The translations under genes and the position numbers were made by a program. A stretch of 64,000 nt of DNA from Peribacillus simplex (GTDB taxonomy: Bacteria > Bacillota > Bacilli > Bacillales > DSM-1321), in the NCBI RefSeq assembly GCF_900156045.1, contig NZ_FTMX01000009.1, positions 62,001 through 126,000 on the forward strand. Reading direction: 5' to 3'. Shown here piece after piece: positions 43,332 to 52,522 of this stretch. How positions within the stretch are numbered: position 1 is the stretch's first letter; each line of letters begins with the position of its first letter. Below the pieces are notes generated by a model. It was given only the letters and a program-made list of their open reading frames with translations, did no database searches and was not told the origin of the DNA.

Positions 43332-44666
43332 ATGAAAGAGGAAAAAGTTACTTCAGATTTTGCACGTGAGGCTGTACCAAAGGAATTGCGAAGGTCATGG
43401 TTTTCGATGTTTTCGGTATTAGTCGCTATCGGGGTAGACTTATCTGCGGTGATTTTAGGCGCGGAATTAGCGAATGGGATGCCGGTAAATCAAGCGATTT
43501 TATCGGTTTGTGTCGGTTCGCTCATTCTTTCTATATTATGTACGATTTGTGCGATTGTCGGATCTTCCACCAATCTTTCTACAGCAATGATTACAAAGTA
43601 TGTATTTGGAAAATACGGTGCTCAAGTGTTTTCTATTGTCCTCGGAATATCTTTACTTGGTTGGTTTGGGGTACAAGTGGGCTTTTTTGCTACCAATGCG
43701 CACACAGTTTTACAAGACTCCTTTCACTTATCCATCAACGTTAAACTCCTTTCTTTAATTGGCGGTTTACTGATGATGACGACTGCTATTTTTGGGTACC
43801 GGGCTATTGAGAAATTAAGCGTATGGTCTGTGCCACTATTATTAGGATTAATGCTGTTCACCTTATATTTAACGTTGAAAAATTATTCAATACCCGTAAG
43901 TATTCCAAAAGCAGGAGGATTTACGTTTGGCAGTGCAATCTCGCTTGTTATTAGTATCTTCATTGTTGGAGCAACGGTGCAGCCTGATATTTCTCGTTGG
44001 GCAAAAAGTAAAAAGGATGCAGTCATTGCTACATTTTTCGGAATTTTTATTGGAAACAGCTTCATGATTATCCTTGCCATTTTAATGTCAAAGGCAATGG
44101 GAACTGATGATATGATGAAAATTTTTATCACGCTTGGGCTGGCGATTCCAGGAATACTCGTATTAACGCTCGCACAATGGACGACGAATACGTCGAATTT
44201 ATACTCTTCTTCGCTAGGTTTTTCGATAGTTTTCACGAAAATTCCGAAAGAATGGTTAACGATTATTTTAGGAATCATTTCAACAATCCTGGCAGTTCTC
44301 GGTATTTATGATCAATTTATTTCATTTTTAAATATTTTGGCGATTATAATTGCACCGATTGGTGGTATTTATGTAGCTGAATACTTTTTTGTCAAAACAG
44401 AGTTCCAACGCTATGACCAACATTTAGAGGCAAAGGCAGTCGTAACGCGTTCGATCATTGCCTGGGTTGTTGGAATGCTGATTACTTATTTGACAACTGC
44501 ACAGCCGTCAGGATTAGCTTTATTTTCCCTTACAAGCGTCTCTGCACTTGATGGCGTTTTAAGTGGATTTATTGTACAAGCGGTGTTAGGAAAACTATTG
44601 AAACAAAAGGATTCGTTTCAACAAGTAACGATCGACAAAAAAGAAAATGAGGAGTTTGGACAATGA
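43332..44666 (+). CDS. NCS1-family nucleobase/hydantoin-type permease (CodB-like)
   Basis: A 444-aa protein with about twelve transmembrane helices. NCS1/CodB-like features are an N-terminal VPKELRRSWFSMF and VLVAIGVDLSAVILGAELA, and FIVGATVQPDISRWAKSKKD in the middle. Members move cytosine, allantoin, hydantoins or similar ring compounds with H+ or Na+. Its stop overlaps the DUF917 start (ATGA). The downstream enzymes point to a cyclic amide or imide as substrate. Confidence 0.88.
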   Translation: MKEEKVTSDFAREAVPKELRRSWFSMFSVLVAIGVDLSAVILGAELANGMPVNQAILSVCVGSLILSILCTICAIVGSSTNLSTAMITKYVFGKYGAQVFSIVLGISLLGWFGVQVGFFATNAHTVLQDSFHLSINVKLLSLIGGLLMMTTAIFGYRAIEKLSVWSVPLLLGLMLFTLYLTLKNYSIPVSIPKAGGFTFGSAISLVISIFIVGATVQPDISRWAKSKKDAVIATFFGIFIGNSFMIILAILMSKAMGTDDMMKIFITLGLAIPGILVLTLAQWTTNTSNLYSSSLGFSIVFTKIPKEWLTIILGIISTILAVLGIYDQFISFLNILAIIIAPIGGIYVAEYFFVKTEFQRYDQHLEAKAVVTRSIIAWVVGMLITYLTTAQPSGLALFSLTSVSALDGVLSGFIVQAVLGKLLKQKDSFQQVTIDKKENEEFGQ

Positions 44667-45751
44667 GATATATAGATGAACAGACAGTTGAAAAAATCGC
44701 ATTAGGTGCAGCCGTTTTAGGAACAGGCGGCGGTGGAGATCCTTATATTGGGAAATTGATGGCGAAAGAAGCCATTAGAAAATATGGACCTGTTAAGTTA
44801 ATTTCATTAGATGAATTAGAGGATGACCAATTGGTAGTAACTGTATCTGGTATGGGTGCCCCAACTGTCGCAATTGAAAAAATACCGTCAGAACATGAAA
44901 TGACAGCACCATTGGAAATGCTAGAAAAAGTGCTGGGGAGAAAAGTCGATGTGGTAATGCCAATTGAAGTAGGGGGGATCAACTCTTTATTTCCAATTAT
45001 TGCTGCTGCTAAAAAAGGTTTGCCAATGTTAGATGCGGATGCGATGGGGCGTGCGTTTCCAGAAGCACAAATGGTCACCTTCTATTTGGACGGTTTTGAC
45101 CCATCACCTGTTACAATGGCTGATGAGAAAGGAAACACGGTCGTGCTGTATCCTCAAGATGGAGTGTGGACAGAACGATTAGCACGTGCTCTCACGATTG
45201 AAATGGGAGGAAGCTCATCCGTTTGTGAATATAGTCTGTTTGGAAAGGATGTCAAGACGTCAGTTATTCCTGATACACTTTCTTTGGTTGAACGAATAGG
45301 TGAATATTTGTTAGATAATCAAGTGAAAGAACAAATAGGAATCAATAAAATGTTAGAGGAATTAAATGGATATTGTTTGTTTGAAGGCAAAATTGCAGAC
45401 ATTGAACGGAGGCTTAGTGGAGGCTTTACAAGAGGTAGTGCAAAGTTGGAAGGTAGTCGTAATGACCAAGGGAAAACATTTTCCATCTATTTTCAAAACG
45501 AGCATTTAGTAGCGAAAGAAGGCGAGCATTTATTATGTTCTACACCAGATTTGATTGCTGTTTTAGATGCTGAAACGGGTTTCCCTATTACAACAGAAAG
45601 AATGAAATATGGTACACGTGTTGTAGTCGTTGCATTTCCTTGCCATGATAAATGGAGAACGCCAAAGGGAATTGAAACAGCGGGACCTCGTTATTTTGGG
45701 TACGATTTTGACTATCAACCAGTAGAAGTTCTACAGAAGGAGAGAAGATAA
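44663..45751 (+). CDS. DUF917 family protein
   Basis: A 362-aa protein with a conserved N-terminus (KIALGAAVLGTGGGGDPYIG) and VEVGGINSLFPIIAAAKKG, PMLDADAMGRAFPE, all typical of DUF917. The family commonly sits beside hydantoinase/oxoprolinase genes and is thought to form part of the same enzyme. Start and stop overlap both neighbours (ATGA and TAATG), indicating tight coupling. No catalytic residues can be assigned. Confidence 0.88.
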   Translation: MRYIDEQTVEKIALGAAVLGTGGGGDPYIGKLMAKEAIRKYGPVKLISLDELEDDQLVVTVSGMGAPTVAIEKIPSEHEMTAPLEMLEKVLGRKVDVVMPIEVGGINSLFPIIAAAKKGLPMLDADAMGRAFPEAQMVTFYLDGFDPSPVTMADEKGNTVVLYPQDGVWTERLARALTIEMGGSSSVCEYSLFGKDVKTSVIPDTLSLVERIGEYLLDNQVKEQIGINKMLEELNGYCLFEGKIADIERRLSGGFTRGSAKLEGSRNDQGKTFSIYFQNEHLVAKEGEHLLCSTPDLIAVLDAETGFPITTERMKYGTRVVVVAFPCHDKWRTPKGIETAGPRYFGYDFDYQPVEVLQKERR

Positions 45752-47316
45752 TGTATCGCTTAGGAGTAGATGTTGGAGGAACTAATACAGATGCAGCTTT
45801 ACTAGACGAACGTTTACAAGTTATTCATGCGGTTAAAGTACCAACTACAAAAGATGTAGAAAGTGGGATCTTTGAAGCCATCGCAAAAGTGGTACAAGAA
45901 AGCAGAATAGAGCCTAGTGATATTGGATATGCCATGCTTGGGACAACCCATTGTACGAATGCTATTGTTGAGCGTAAACGTCTAAATAAAGTAGGTGTTA
46001 TTCGAATTGGGAAACCTGCTACAACAGCTATCCCTCCGTTTACAGATTGGCCACAAGATTTAAGGGAAGAAATTGAAGGAGCTTCCACTATTGTTTCTGG
46101 TGGCTATGAATTCGATGGACGATTGATTTCTGAGATAAATAGAGAAGAAGTGTTGAAATTTTGCACAGAAATAAAGGGGAGTGTAGAAAGTATTGCTATT
46201 TCGGGTGTGTTTGCTCCTGTAAATAAAGAACAAGAAGAAAATGTTGTGAACTGGGTAAAAGAAGAGCTTGGAAATATCCCAATTTCTCTTTCTAATGAAA
46301 TTGGGAGTATCGGTTTACTAGAACGTGAAAATGCCACTATTTTAAATGCAGCCTTAATGACAACAGGTCAAATGGTTATTAATGGATTTTCTAAGGCATT
46401 AAGTAATCTCGATATTAAAGCGGAAATGTTTTTCAGTCAAAATGATGGGACATTAATGAATGCGGCTTATGCCCTTCGTTATCCGATTCTGACCATGGGG
46501 TGCGGTCCAACAAACTCTATTCGAGGTTCAGCCCATTTATCAGGATTAAAGGATGCCATTGTACTTGATGTTGGAGGAACAACAAGTGATCTTGGTGTAT
46601 TAACAAGAGGATTTCCAAGACAGTCTTCTTTAGCTGTAACCATTGGTGGTGTGAATACTAATTTTAGAATGCCTGATATTTTATCAATTGGGCTGGGCGG
46701 TGGAACTCGCATTTTTGGATTAGACGAAAATTTTACGATTGGACCGGAGAGTGTAGGCTATGAGATTACCAGAAAAGCACTTCTTTTCGGTGGAGATGTA
46801 TTAACTACTTCAGATGTTGTGACGCGTTTAGGACATGCTTTTGAGGATAAAGCAATGCAGGTTGACCAATTATCAATAGAGTTTTGTAATAATGTATATA
46901 AAAAAATGACAGATATGTTAGAGGATGCAATTGATCAAATGAAAACGAGCTCAAAAGAAGTACCACTTATTTTATCAGGTGGCGGGAGCATTATTGTTTC
47001 GAATTCTTTGAAAGGGGTTTCAGAGGTCGTTAGGCCAAAACATTTTGAGGCCGCAAATGCAATTGGAGCTGCACTTGGTCAAATTAGTGGTGAAGTTGAA
47101 AAGGTTTATAGTTTAGAAGGAATTTCCCGTGAAGATGCTATCCATCATGCTAAAAAGTTAGCTACTGAGGAGGCAATAAAGGCGGGAGCAAACAATGCCA
47201 CTATATCGGTGGTTTCTGTGGAAGATATACCACTTTCGTATTTACCTGGAAATGCATTACTAATTAAAGTAAAAGTAGTCGGCGACTTAGTTGGTTCTGG
47301 TGTGAATATCACTTAA
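45751..47316 (+). CDS. Hydantoinase/oxoprolinase family protein (HyuA-like)
   Basis: A 521-aa protein. The N-terminal domain starts YRLGVDVGGTNTDAALLDER with an actin-like phosphate-binding loop and has GTTHCTNAIVERK. The hydantoinase A core follows (VLDVGGTTSDLGVLTRGFPR, SIGLGGGTRIFG, ILSGGGSIIV). Such enzymes use ATP to open hydantoin, oxoproline or related rings. It is about 150 residues shorter than full HyuA. With the permease and DUF917 protein it forms an uptake-and-opening pathway for a cyclic amide. Confidence 0.88.
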   Translation: MYRLGVDVGGTNTDAALLDERLQVIHAVKVPTTKDVESGIFEAIAKVVQESRIEPSDIGYAMLGTTHCTNAIVERKRLNKVGVIRIGKPATTAIPPFTDWPQDLREEIEGASTIVSGGYEFDGRLISEINREEVLKFCTEIKGSVESIAISGVFAPVNKEQEENVVNWVKEELGNIPISLSNEIGSIGLLERENATILNAALMTTGQMVINGFSKALSNLDIKAEMFFSQNDGTLMNAAYALRYPILTMGCGPTNSIRGSAHLSGLKDAIVLDVGGTTSDLGVLTRGFPRQSSLAVTIGGVNTNFRMPDILSIGLGGGTRIFGLDENFTIGPESVGYEITRKALLFGGDVLTTSDVVTRLGHAFEDKAMQVDQLSIEFCNNVYKKMTDMLEDAIDQMKTSSKEVPLILSGGGSIIVSNSLKGVSEVVRPKHFEAANAIGAALGQISGEVEKVYSLEGISREDAIHHAKKLATEEAIKAGANNATISVVSVEDIPLSYLPGNALLIKVKVVGDLVGSGVNIT

Positions 47317-47539
47317 AAAAGTCACAGTCTTATCTTTAAGAAAATTAAGAAGGAACTTATCGATTTTTATAAATTGAAAGATTGGTAGTGTTACTAGAAA
47401 CAAAAGTACTGAACCACATAAACAACGACTGAATTGAGTAGAAGATCACTTAAAAACGAATTATCCTGATTTTGATGTTAAAGTGCGTGGTTAGGAAGAA
47501 TGGAGAGTTCTAAAAAGGAGTTGAAAGGGAGAAATAATA
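47317..47539. other. Short gene-free stretch
   Basis: No gene supported. A short run near 47430-47500 reads like the end of another coding remnant, without recognisable family. Confidence 0.3.
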
Positions 47540-47660
47540 TTGATTCAAAAGTTAAGCGAAGAATTATTAATTAATACCTAGCTTAAAGCAAAAAAAATAG
47601 AAATTAATCTCAGTTTTATATCGTTATTAACCACATGTTTAACAATTGGAAAAAACTCTT
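47540..47660 (+). pseudogene. Sda-like sporulation-inhibitor pseudogene
   Basis: A TTG start at 47540 follows AAAGGGAGAAATAA and reads MIQKLSEELLINT, then TAG at 47579. In the same frame it continues LKAKKIEINLSFISLL. With a Tyr codon in place of TAG the whole matches the Sda pattern ([20 protein letters not shown] in B. subtilis, from memory). One C-to-G change (TAC to TAG) would explain the stop. Sda inhibits the sporulation kinase KinA. Confidence 0.5.
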
Positions 47661-47689
47661 ATGGCTGGAGTGATCAGCTTATCCTTGCT

Positions 47690-48267
47690 GGCTTGGCAAA
47701 GACCTTGGTGTGGAGGTGGAATTTGTCGCTACCACATGGCCCACGATGATGAAAGACCTGAGGGCGGACAAAGTTGATATCGCTGCGGGCGGTGTGACTC
47801 GCAACACAGCCAGACAAAAATGTACTTATTTATCCTAAGGTTACCTTTCATTTGGTAAGGTGCCTTTGATTCGCAAGGAAGTTAAAGACAAGTATCTTAC
47901 CATTGAAGATATCAACAAGCCTTCTGTACGCATCGGCGTAAATTCAAGCGGAACGAACGAAGAATTTGTCCGTCAGTATCTAAGCAATTCTAACGTAACT
48001 GTTGTAGAAAATAACCTTGATGTCCCACATCTTGTTGCAGAAGGTACGTATGATGTTATGATCACTGACACAGTAGAAGCAATGCTGTTTGCTAAAGCTG
48101 ATCCCAGACTGTAAGCGGCTCAAACTGACAAGCCTTTCACAAACAGTGAAAAAGGTTATATGATTCGGAGAGGTGATTTCATTTATGCAAGCTACTTGGA
48201 AATGTGGATGGATGAAATGAAACTCCAGGGGAAATTTGACGCCCTCTACAAAAAGTGGATGGAATAG
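47690..48267 (+). pseudogene. Amino-acid-type solute-binding protein pseudogene
   Basis: Fragments in shifting frames read DLGVEVEFVATTWPTMMKDL, DKVDIAAGGVTRNTARQKCT, VRIGVNSSGTNEEFVRQYLS and DVMITDTVEAMLFAKADPRL, followed after a TAA at 48112 by KGYMIRRGDFIYASYLEMW and a final KKWME. This is the family-3 solute-binding fold, closest in style to cyclohexadienyl-dehydratase-like proteins. At least one frameshift, two internal stops and loss of the N-terminus show that it is dead. Confidence 0.75.
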
Positions 48268-48435
48268 AAGTAGCGATGCTCCCAAAAAGCTAGCCTTAAT
48301 ACTGCCGTGTCAGTTTCTAGGGTAGTTTTTTTGTAAAAATAAAAACAGAAGCGTAAATTACTCGTATAATCGTTAAGGAAGTACGAAGTCCATGAGAAAC
48401 ATCGGAAGTAAACTGCTGGATTTGAGTGAAAGAAG
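48268..48435. other. Gene-free stretch after the solute-binding pseudogene
   Basis: No gene. It contains a TAGGGTAGTTTTTTTG T-run that could end plus-strand transcription. Confidence 0.3.
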
Positions 48436-48473
48436 TATCTAAACCTGTCAATTATGATTGACAGGTTTAGATA
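48436..48473 (-). terminator. Perfect hairpin downstream of tatC
   Basis: A perfect 17-bp stem TATCTAAACCTGTCAAT and its complement with a 4-nt loop, 30 bp beyond the tatC stop. It lacks a long T run but is strong enough to protect or end the tat transcript. Confidence 0.6.
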
Positions 48474-48503
48474 AACTCTGCAATTCATCTTCTTCCTCCT
48501 TAA

Positions 48504-49250
48504 TTAAGACGTTTTCTTCATTTCAATGACATTATCCGCTTGTTTTTTTAGTTTTTTTCGGTATACGATTTTTGATAATGTAACACTACATTCGTACAAC
48601 ACTAAAAGCGGTATGATAACTAAAATATCGGATATCAAATCAGGTGGTGTAATTAAAATAGACACAACGATAAGCAAAAAGTAAGATATCTTTCGCGCTT
48701 TTGAAAGAATCATAGGATTAATGACACCAAGAGAGGTGAGGAACATGACGACAAGCGGGATTTCGAATAAAAATCCAAACGGCAGTGTCAAGTTAATCAT
48801 GAATTTAAAATATTTTTCAGATGTGAACATCGTTTCAAATTGTCCTTCAGACAAGGATAGTAAAAAGGAAAGTACGGTTGGATACACAACAAAATAACCA
48901 AATGATAAGCCGGTAATAAAGAGGACAAATAATCCAGGAATGTACGATAGGGTCGTTTTTCGTTCTTTTTCAGAAAGCCCCGGTTTTACAAATAACCATG
49001 TTTGATGGGCAGCAATCGGAATAGTAAGAGCAATCGCGATCATTCCTGAAATCATAAAATACACCCAGAGGATTTCACTTGGCCCCAATACAGCTAAATT
49101 ATGGTTGAGATCACGGATAAGCCATGAGTAAATTTCCTGTACATAAATGAATGAGCCAAATAAGAAAACGATAAAAGCTACCAAAGTATAGATTAACCGT
49201 TTCCTGAGTTCTCCGAGGTGCTCAACCAAAAGCATTTCTTGATTAGTCAT
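48504..49250 (-). CDS. tatC: Twin-arginine translocase subunit TatC
   Basis: A 248-aa membrane protein with six transmembrane helices. TatC signatures: EHLGELRKRLIYTL at residue 9, GLSEKERKTTLSYIPG, FGFLFEIPLVVMFL. TatC recognises the twin-arginine signal and with TatA moves folded proteins across the membrane. It is the last gene of a minus-strand unit after tatA (64-bp gap) and two predicted Tat substrates, as in the phoD-tatAd-tatCd unit of B. subtilis. Confidence 0.95.
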   Translation of the reverse strand: MTNQEMLLVEHLGELRKRLIYTLVAFIVFLFGSFIYVQEIYSWLIRDLNHNLAVLGPSEILWVYFMISGMIAIALTIPIAAHQTWLFVKPGLSEKERKTTLSYIPGLFVLFITGLSFGYFVVYPTVLSFLLSLSEGQFETMFTSEKYFKFMINLTLPFGFLFEIPLVVMFLTSLGVINPMILSKARKISYFLLIVVSILITPPDLISDILVIIPLLVLYECSVTLSKIVYRKKLKKQADNVIEMKKTS

Positions 49251-49314
49251 ACAACTTCTCCTTTCCTAAAAACAAGAGGAAGATGCAAGCTTGTTGCTTA
49301 CATCTTCTCCAAAA

Positions 49315-49494
49315 TTACTTGGATTGCGCCTTTTCTTTTTCGTCTGAAGAAATTAAATCTTTCGTAGAGTTTTTAAACTCTTTTAATGTACTTCCTAAAG
49401 CGCGTCCAATTTCGGGCAACTTAGATGGTCCAAATATGATGAGGGCAATGACTAAAATTAATATTAATCCAGGTATCCCAATATTTTGCAACAT
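49315..49494 (-). CDS. tatA: Twin-arginine translocase subunit TatA
   Basis: A 59-aa protein, ATG 49494 after GGAGGAAACACA. It has one N-terminal transmembrane helix ([20 protein letters not shown]), the [20 protein letters not shown] hinge and amphipathic helix typical of TatA, and a short acidic/basic tail. It forms the protein-conducting oligomer with TatC. The gene is easily missed because of its length; the order tatA-tatC is standard. Confidence 0.93.
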   Translation of the reverse strand: MLQNIGIPGLILILVIALIIFGPSKLPEIGRALGSTLKEFKNSTKDLISSDEKEKAQSK

Positions 49495-49512
49495 TGTGTT
49501 TCCTCCTTAAAA

Positions 49513-49662
49513 TTAAAATCCTTTTTTCTTCGGTTTAACACGAAATTGGTTGTCAATTTGGGCAATGGCTGTCTCACTTAAAATACCCAGACCAGAAGTG
49601 GCAGCAGCACCTATTCCCATATATGTTAAAAACCTACGACGATTTAACGGTTTGTTTTCCAT
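49513..49662 (-). CDS. 49-aa twin-arginine signal peptide protein
   Basis: ATG 49662 follows ATAGGAGGACATTTTG. The product starts MENKPLNRRRFLTYMGIGAA, with a textbook RRRFL twin-arginine motif, a hydrophobic core and a likely cleavage site AIA. The mature part would be only about 15 residues, basic (QIDNQFRVKPKKKGF). It sits between the metallophosphoesterase and tatA genes in one operon. It could be a true minimal Tat-exported peptide, a Tat chaperone-like factor, or the 5' end of a shortened Tat substrate; the clean stop and next ribosome binding site favour an intact gene. Confidence 0.65.
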   Translation of the reverse strand: MENKPLNRRRFLTYMGIGAAATSGLGILSETAIAQIDNQFRVKPKKKGF

Positions 49663-49715
49663 CAAAATGTCCTCCTATCAATCTTCTTAAATTTAAAGCT
49701 AAATTAGAGAGCGGC

Positions 49716-51095
49716 CTATGCTTTCGTGATTCCATCTATTTTCAAAAATGTGTCACTTATATTCCCAAATGAATCAATTGCATATACTTCGATACTATAG
49801 CTTGTACCAGGCTGTAATCCCTTAACTGGCTGAACGAATGGATTAGGTACTGGATCTTTGTAAAATTCTGAGAAAGCACGAAACTCTTTTGCTATTTGTC
49901 CTGTTAGTTTGTTCTTCGCTACTACTTTATAAGAATGTACCTGCGAATTATCATTGGCCTGATTAAACATGATATTCATCTCAGTACTAGTGGTATCAAC
50001 AATCGAAATGCTTGACCCTTTCGGGAAACGAGGTTTTACTTGATCTCTCATTTCTGTATATTTATATGAATACTTTTTACCTCGACAGTCAATTTCCCAT
50101 GGTTCGCCTACCCAATCATTTTGAGTAAAATCACGACGATGAATGAGCACTTTGTCTCCATGAACCTCTACAATTAGACCTTGGCTAAACGTTTCGGCTC
50201 CTTTAGGTAATTCTCCTTGAATATACCCAGCTTCAACCCACATATTTTTTAGAGAAGCAGTTGCAAGTGTAGTAAAATCCTTTTGGTGGATTGTTCTTGG
50301 ATCATCTAATGGATAATGTGTATGACCAGAAAACGTGATTACTTGCGGATATTCTTTTAAAGTATCGTAAAAAAGATCTTTATTTGCAGAGAAGCCCCAT
50401 TCGCTTCCATAAATGGTTCCTTTGATAGGCTGGTGATGGAAGACAAAAATTGGTTTTTTCGGATCAGCGGTGTTTGCTAACTTTAATTGTTCACCCAACC
50501 ATTCAATTTGCTTCACTGAAAAGGTTCCCTCTGTTTTACCATCTTCCGTACCAAGAACAATGAAATGATAACCTTTGACGACCTTATGGTAGTAAATCGA
50601 CTCCATTCCCGTTTTCTCAATAAATCGTTTTTGAGAATCCATTATTGATAAACCATTCCAATAGTCATGATTTCCGATTGCAATCATAGATACAGCCTTC
50701 GGTTGTTTTTTGATATCATAAATCGACATAAATCGATCATACTCTTCTATGTAACCATTCTCTGTTAAATCACCAACAACAACGAGCGCATCTTGTTTTG
50801 GTACTAATTCATTCAATTGATGCAATGCGCTACCCCACTTTTGCAGATCAGTTGTCCCACTCTTCAAAATATGCACATCACTAATAACTGGAAACACTAA
50901 ATCGGGTTTTTTATGCAAACCAAGCTTCGATGTTGCTCCAGCTGACTCAAGATTTAGTGAGTTTACTAGCGATAATCCAAGGGTAAGCCCAGCAATCTTC
51001 GTTGTACCTTCCAAAAAACTGCGTCGATCCATTCCTTTTTCAAAGATAGTATTCGACAATTTTTCTGATTCGTGTTTTAGTTGCTCGTCTTTCAT
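49716..51095 (-). CDS. Tat-exported metallophosphoesterase
   Basis: A 459-aa protein with a twin-arginine signal (MDRRSFLEGTTKIAGLTLGL, residues 22-41). The calcineurin-like catalytic core carries the metal ligands: ISDVHILKSG, VVVGDLTENG, AIGNHDYW, FHHQPIKGT and FSGHTHYPLDD. The last 90 residues resemble a fibronectin-III-like domain. It probably releases phosphate from organic compounds outside the cell. It is the first gene of the tat operon and the probable cargo of the linked TatA/TatC. Confidence 0.9.
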   Translation of the reverse strand: MKDEQLKHESEKLSNTIFEKGMDRRSFLEGTTKIAGLTLGLSLVNSLNLESAGATSKLGLHKKPDLVFPVISDVHILKSGTTDLQKWGSALHQLNELVPKQDALVVVGDLTENGYIEEYDRFMSIYDIKKQPKAVSMIAIGNHDYWNGLSIMDSQKRFIEKTGMESIYYHKVVKGYHFIVLGTEDGKTEGTFSVKQIEWLGEQLKLANTADPKKPIFVFHHQPIKGTIYGSEWGFSANKDLFYDTLKEYPQVITFSGHTHYPLDDPRTIHQKDFTTLATASLKNMWVEAGYIQGELPKGAETFSQGLIVEVHGDKVLIHRRDFTQNDWVGEPWEIDCRGKKYSYKYTEMRDQVKPRFPKGSSISIVDTTSTEMNIMFNQANDNSQVHSYKVVAKNKLTGQIAKEFRAFSEFYKDPVPNPFVQPVKGLQPGTSYSIEVYAIDSFGNISDTFLKIDGITKA

Positions 51096-51235
51096 TGATA
51101 TCTACTCCTCTTAAGGTATTTTTAGTTGTTTTGCTAATAATAAATCGGTAATATAGATGAATTCATATCATGGATGCCACCGCTCAATCACCTTTTATTC
51201 CGTTTCTTAGTAGTTAACTCTACTCGTCGTGTACC

Positions 51236-51340
51236 TTACTTGTTTTTAACATAAACCGCTAAATGATTCGTGAATGTTTCGATTTGATGTCCACCACCAT
51301 AAGTCATTCCTAATCCACACAAAAAGACAACTTTTATCAC
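51236..51340 (-). CDS. Possible 34-aa ORF
   Basis: A GTG start at 51340 with an AAGAGGTAATTT site gives MIKVVFLCGLGMTYGGGHQI continuing to YVKNK and stop. It lies between the DeoR regulator and the tat operon on the same strand. A single short hydrophobic stretch and a Gly-rich turn are visible. It might be a short peptide gene or the 5' remnant of an enzyme component; no family recognised. Confidence 0.35.
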   Translation of the reverse strand: MIKVVFLCGLGMTYGGGHQIETFTNHLAVYVKNK

Positions 51341-51465
51341 AAATTACCTCTTTTCAACATAAATATACAAAAAAAATGTTAAGAAAACGTTAGTTTAAAG
51401 TGAATATTTTTTGGTTTTAGCGTAAATTCCCACAATAATCATACTTTTCACAACTTTAACCAAAT

Positions 51466-51495
51466 AAAAAAGGAAAAGCCAACATTCACTTTTCC
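51466..51495 (-). terminator. Terminator of the DeoR-family regulator gene
   Basis: Stem GGAAAAG / CTTTTCC with a 10-nt loop, followed on the minus strand by six T, 21 bp past the stop. Confidence 0.75.
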
Positions 51496-51515
51496 TCAAC
51501 GTAACATGCATGATT

Positions 51516-52280
51516 CTATTTATTTACGATCTCTATACCTTCTTTTTCATACTTCTTCAATATTTTTTCCGGCAGTTTAGAGTCGGAAATAATACGGTCA
51601 ATCCGATCAAACTGGCAAACCTTTAATAAGGAGGCGAAATCAAATTTGCTGCTGTCTGCTAAAACAGTACAATTTCGAGAAATCTCTAGCATCTTCATTT
51701 TTACCTGGTATTCACCTAATCCGTAATCCGTCAGTCCTTCCGTCAACGAAATGCCGCTGATACTCATAAAAAATGCATCGATATGAAATCCCTTGAAAAA
51801 CTCCTCCGCAATTTGACCTACGATGCACAACTCTTCATTCCGCAGCACTCCCCCCGGCATCAAAATCGTATAATACGGCATTTCTGCTAGTTCATTCGCA
51901 ATAATTAAGGAATTGGTTAATATGGTAAGCCGCTGAAACTTCTTTTTTAAAGCCTTGGCAAATTCCGTATTCGTTGTACTTACATCCAGTGCGATGGATT
52001 GTCCTTCCATAACATAGCGTGTGGCAATCTCTGCTATTTCCTTCTTTTCCTCAATATGTTTTGTTTCGCGCAATGTGAAATTGATTTCGTTACTATTCAC
52101 ATCGTCCAATACTGCTCCTCCCCGCACACGTCGCAAATATCCCTCTTTTTCAAGATGTTCTAGATCCCTGCGGACTGTCTCGGTGGAAACGCCAAATAGT
52201 TTTGTAACAGAAGACACTTTTATCGATTTATTTTTTCGCAGTAAGTCTACTATTTTTTCATAGCGCTCATGAGCTAACAA
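51516..52280 (-). CDS. DeoR-family transcriptional regulator
   Basis: TTG 52280 after AGGTGAAAATA gives 254 aa starting MLAHERYEKIVDLLRKNKSI, the normal DeoR N-terminus; the outer GTG at 52289 lies within the ribosome binding site. The winged helix (SSVTKLFGVSTETVRRDLEH) is followed by a sugar-isomerase-like effector domain (ALDVSTTNTEFAKALKKKF, TILTNSLIIANEL). DeoR regulators respond to phosphorylated sugars. It is alone, with its own terminator, upstream of the tat operon on the same strand; its target is not clear. Confidence 0.9.
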   Translation of the reverse strand: MLAHERYEKIVDLLRKNKSIKVSSVTKLFGVSTETVRRDLEHLEKEGYLRRVRGGAVLDDVNSNEINFTLRETKHIEEKKEIAEIATRYVMEGQSIALDVSTTNTEFAKALKKKFQRLTILTNSLIIANELAEMPYYTILMPGGVLRNEELCIVGQIAEEFFKGFHIDAFFMSISGISLTEGLTDYGLGEYQVKMKMLEISRNCTVLADSSKFDFASLLKVCQFDRIDRIISDSKLPEKILKKYEKEGIEIVNK

Positions 52281-52522
52281 TATTTTCACCTACCTCTGCA
52301 ATAAAGTGTTGATTATTTATAAATAACACAAATACACATAAATTCACAATATAAACGAAATAAATATAATGACTTAGTTACCAACGCAGTAATATTTCAA
52401 AATGTGTGTGACATAACACTTATTTTATGGGAACTTTCAAAAGTAGGCTATAAATTTTCAAAAAATGATATTGTTATGCTTGTCCATATCTGAATAGGCA
52501 TATAAAACGCTTCGGAGATTAT
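52281..52522. other. Gene-free stretch upstream of the DeoR gene
   Basis: AT-rich, with no clear operator or promoter pair found. Confidence 0.3.
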
